Of a stretch of DNA of 6,083 nt, positions 6,036-6,083 are shown in pieces; position 1 is the stretch's first letter; every line of letters begins with the position of its first letter. The stretch covers positions 1 through 6,083 of the forward strand of contig JAKEHD010000103.1 of NCBI GenBank assembly GCA_022615215.1, written 5' to 3'. The position numbers and the translations under genes are program-made. The notes below the pieces were generated by a model that saw nothing but the letters and a program-made list of their open reading frames with translations, had not been told where the DNA came from and searched no databases. The DNA is from Blastocatellia bacterium (GTDB lineage Bacteria; Acidobacteriota; Blastocatellia; UBA7656).

Positions 6036-6083
6036 TTAGGGTGCGCGATAATAGGCCCCTCGCCCTTTCCCGATTAGCTCTAA
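6036..6083 (-). CDS. 3' end of an upstream gene, possibly with a winged-helix C-terminus (partial)
   Basis: Fifteen codons and a TAA stop are visible: LELIGKGRGAYYRAP. The pattern Ile/Val-Gly-Lys-Gly-Arg-Gly-x-Tyr-Tyr is common at the extreme C-terminus of winged-helix proteins, including Fic-associated and Schlafen AlbA_2-type ATP-binding proteins, where it forms the wing. It is not a tail I recognise from PglX or BrxC. If real, an extra regulatory or DNA-binding gene sits between the core BREX genes and pglZ. The stretch is too short for certainty and the frame might be open by chance. The gene is co-directional with pglZ and ends 67 bases before it. Confidence 0.35.
   Translation of the reverse strand, partial: LELIGKGRGAYYRAP

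Noticed and set aside
6033..6077. Two copies of CGATTAG (6033-6039 and 6071-6077) and a related GCGCGATAA (6043-6051)
   Set aside because: The repeats are short, irregularly spaced and partly within the putative 3' end of the upstream gene; not enough to propose an operator.
1..6083. CRISPR array, tRNA or rRNA gene, insertion sequence, attachment site
   Set aside because: No regularly spaced direct repeats, tRNA-like cloverleaf, rRNA segment, transposase motif or terminal inverted repeats were seen on reading either strand.

Overview
All convincing genes in this window are on the minus strand, so transcription runs from high to low coordinates. Both ends cut genes. The base composition is moderate, the genes are tightly packed, and Shine-Dalgarno sites are clear. 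This is bacterial chromosomal (or contig) DNA; nothing in it fixes the phylum.

Right-hand part (6083 to 1340): the distal end of a BREX (bacteriophage exclusion) defence operon. A 15-codon C-terminal scrap of an upstream gene ends at 6036. It resembles the Gly-Arg-Gly-x-Tyr-Tyr tail of winged-helix proteins. A 67-base intercistronic gap follows, holding two alternating (CG)n palindromes that together form a very strong hairpin. Next come pglZ (862 aa, alkaline-phosphatase fold) and, 12 bases later, brxL (675 aa, AAA+ ATPase with a Lon-like C-terminal domain). A pglZ-brxL order is the tail of type 1 BREX (brxA-brxB-brxC-pglX-pglZ-brxL) and of type 4 (brxP-brxC-pglZ-brxL). The upstream genes that would decide between them lie outside the window.

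Middle (1339 to 1113): 227 bases without a convincing gene. The stretch is AT-rich, has no GC-rich terminator after brxL, and presumably contains the promoter of the next unit.

Left-hand part (1112 to 1): an ABC exporter operon. A 72-codon ORF with a near-perfect ribosome site precedes the ATPase gene by 12 bases. Inside this small ORF, reading along the minus strand, are a strong hairpin, a segment able to form an alternative stem, and an intrinsic-terminator-like hairpin with a T run. The arrangement looks like an attenuator leader. The ATPase (285 aa, DrrA/CcmA-like type) overlaps by four bases (GTGA) a gene whose first nine codons are visible, almost certainly the membrane permease. The exporter and the BREX genes are probably separate transcription units; a functional link is possible but nothing in the sequence shows it.
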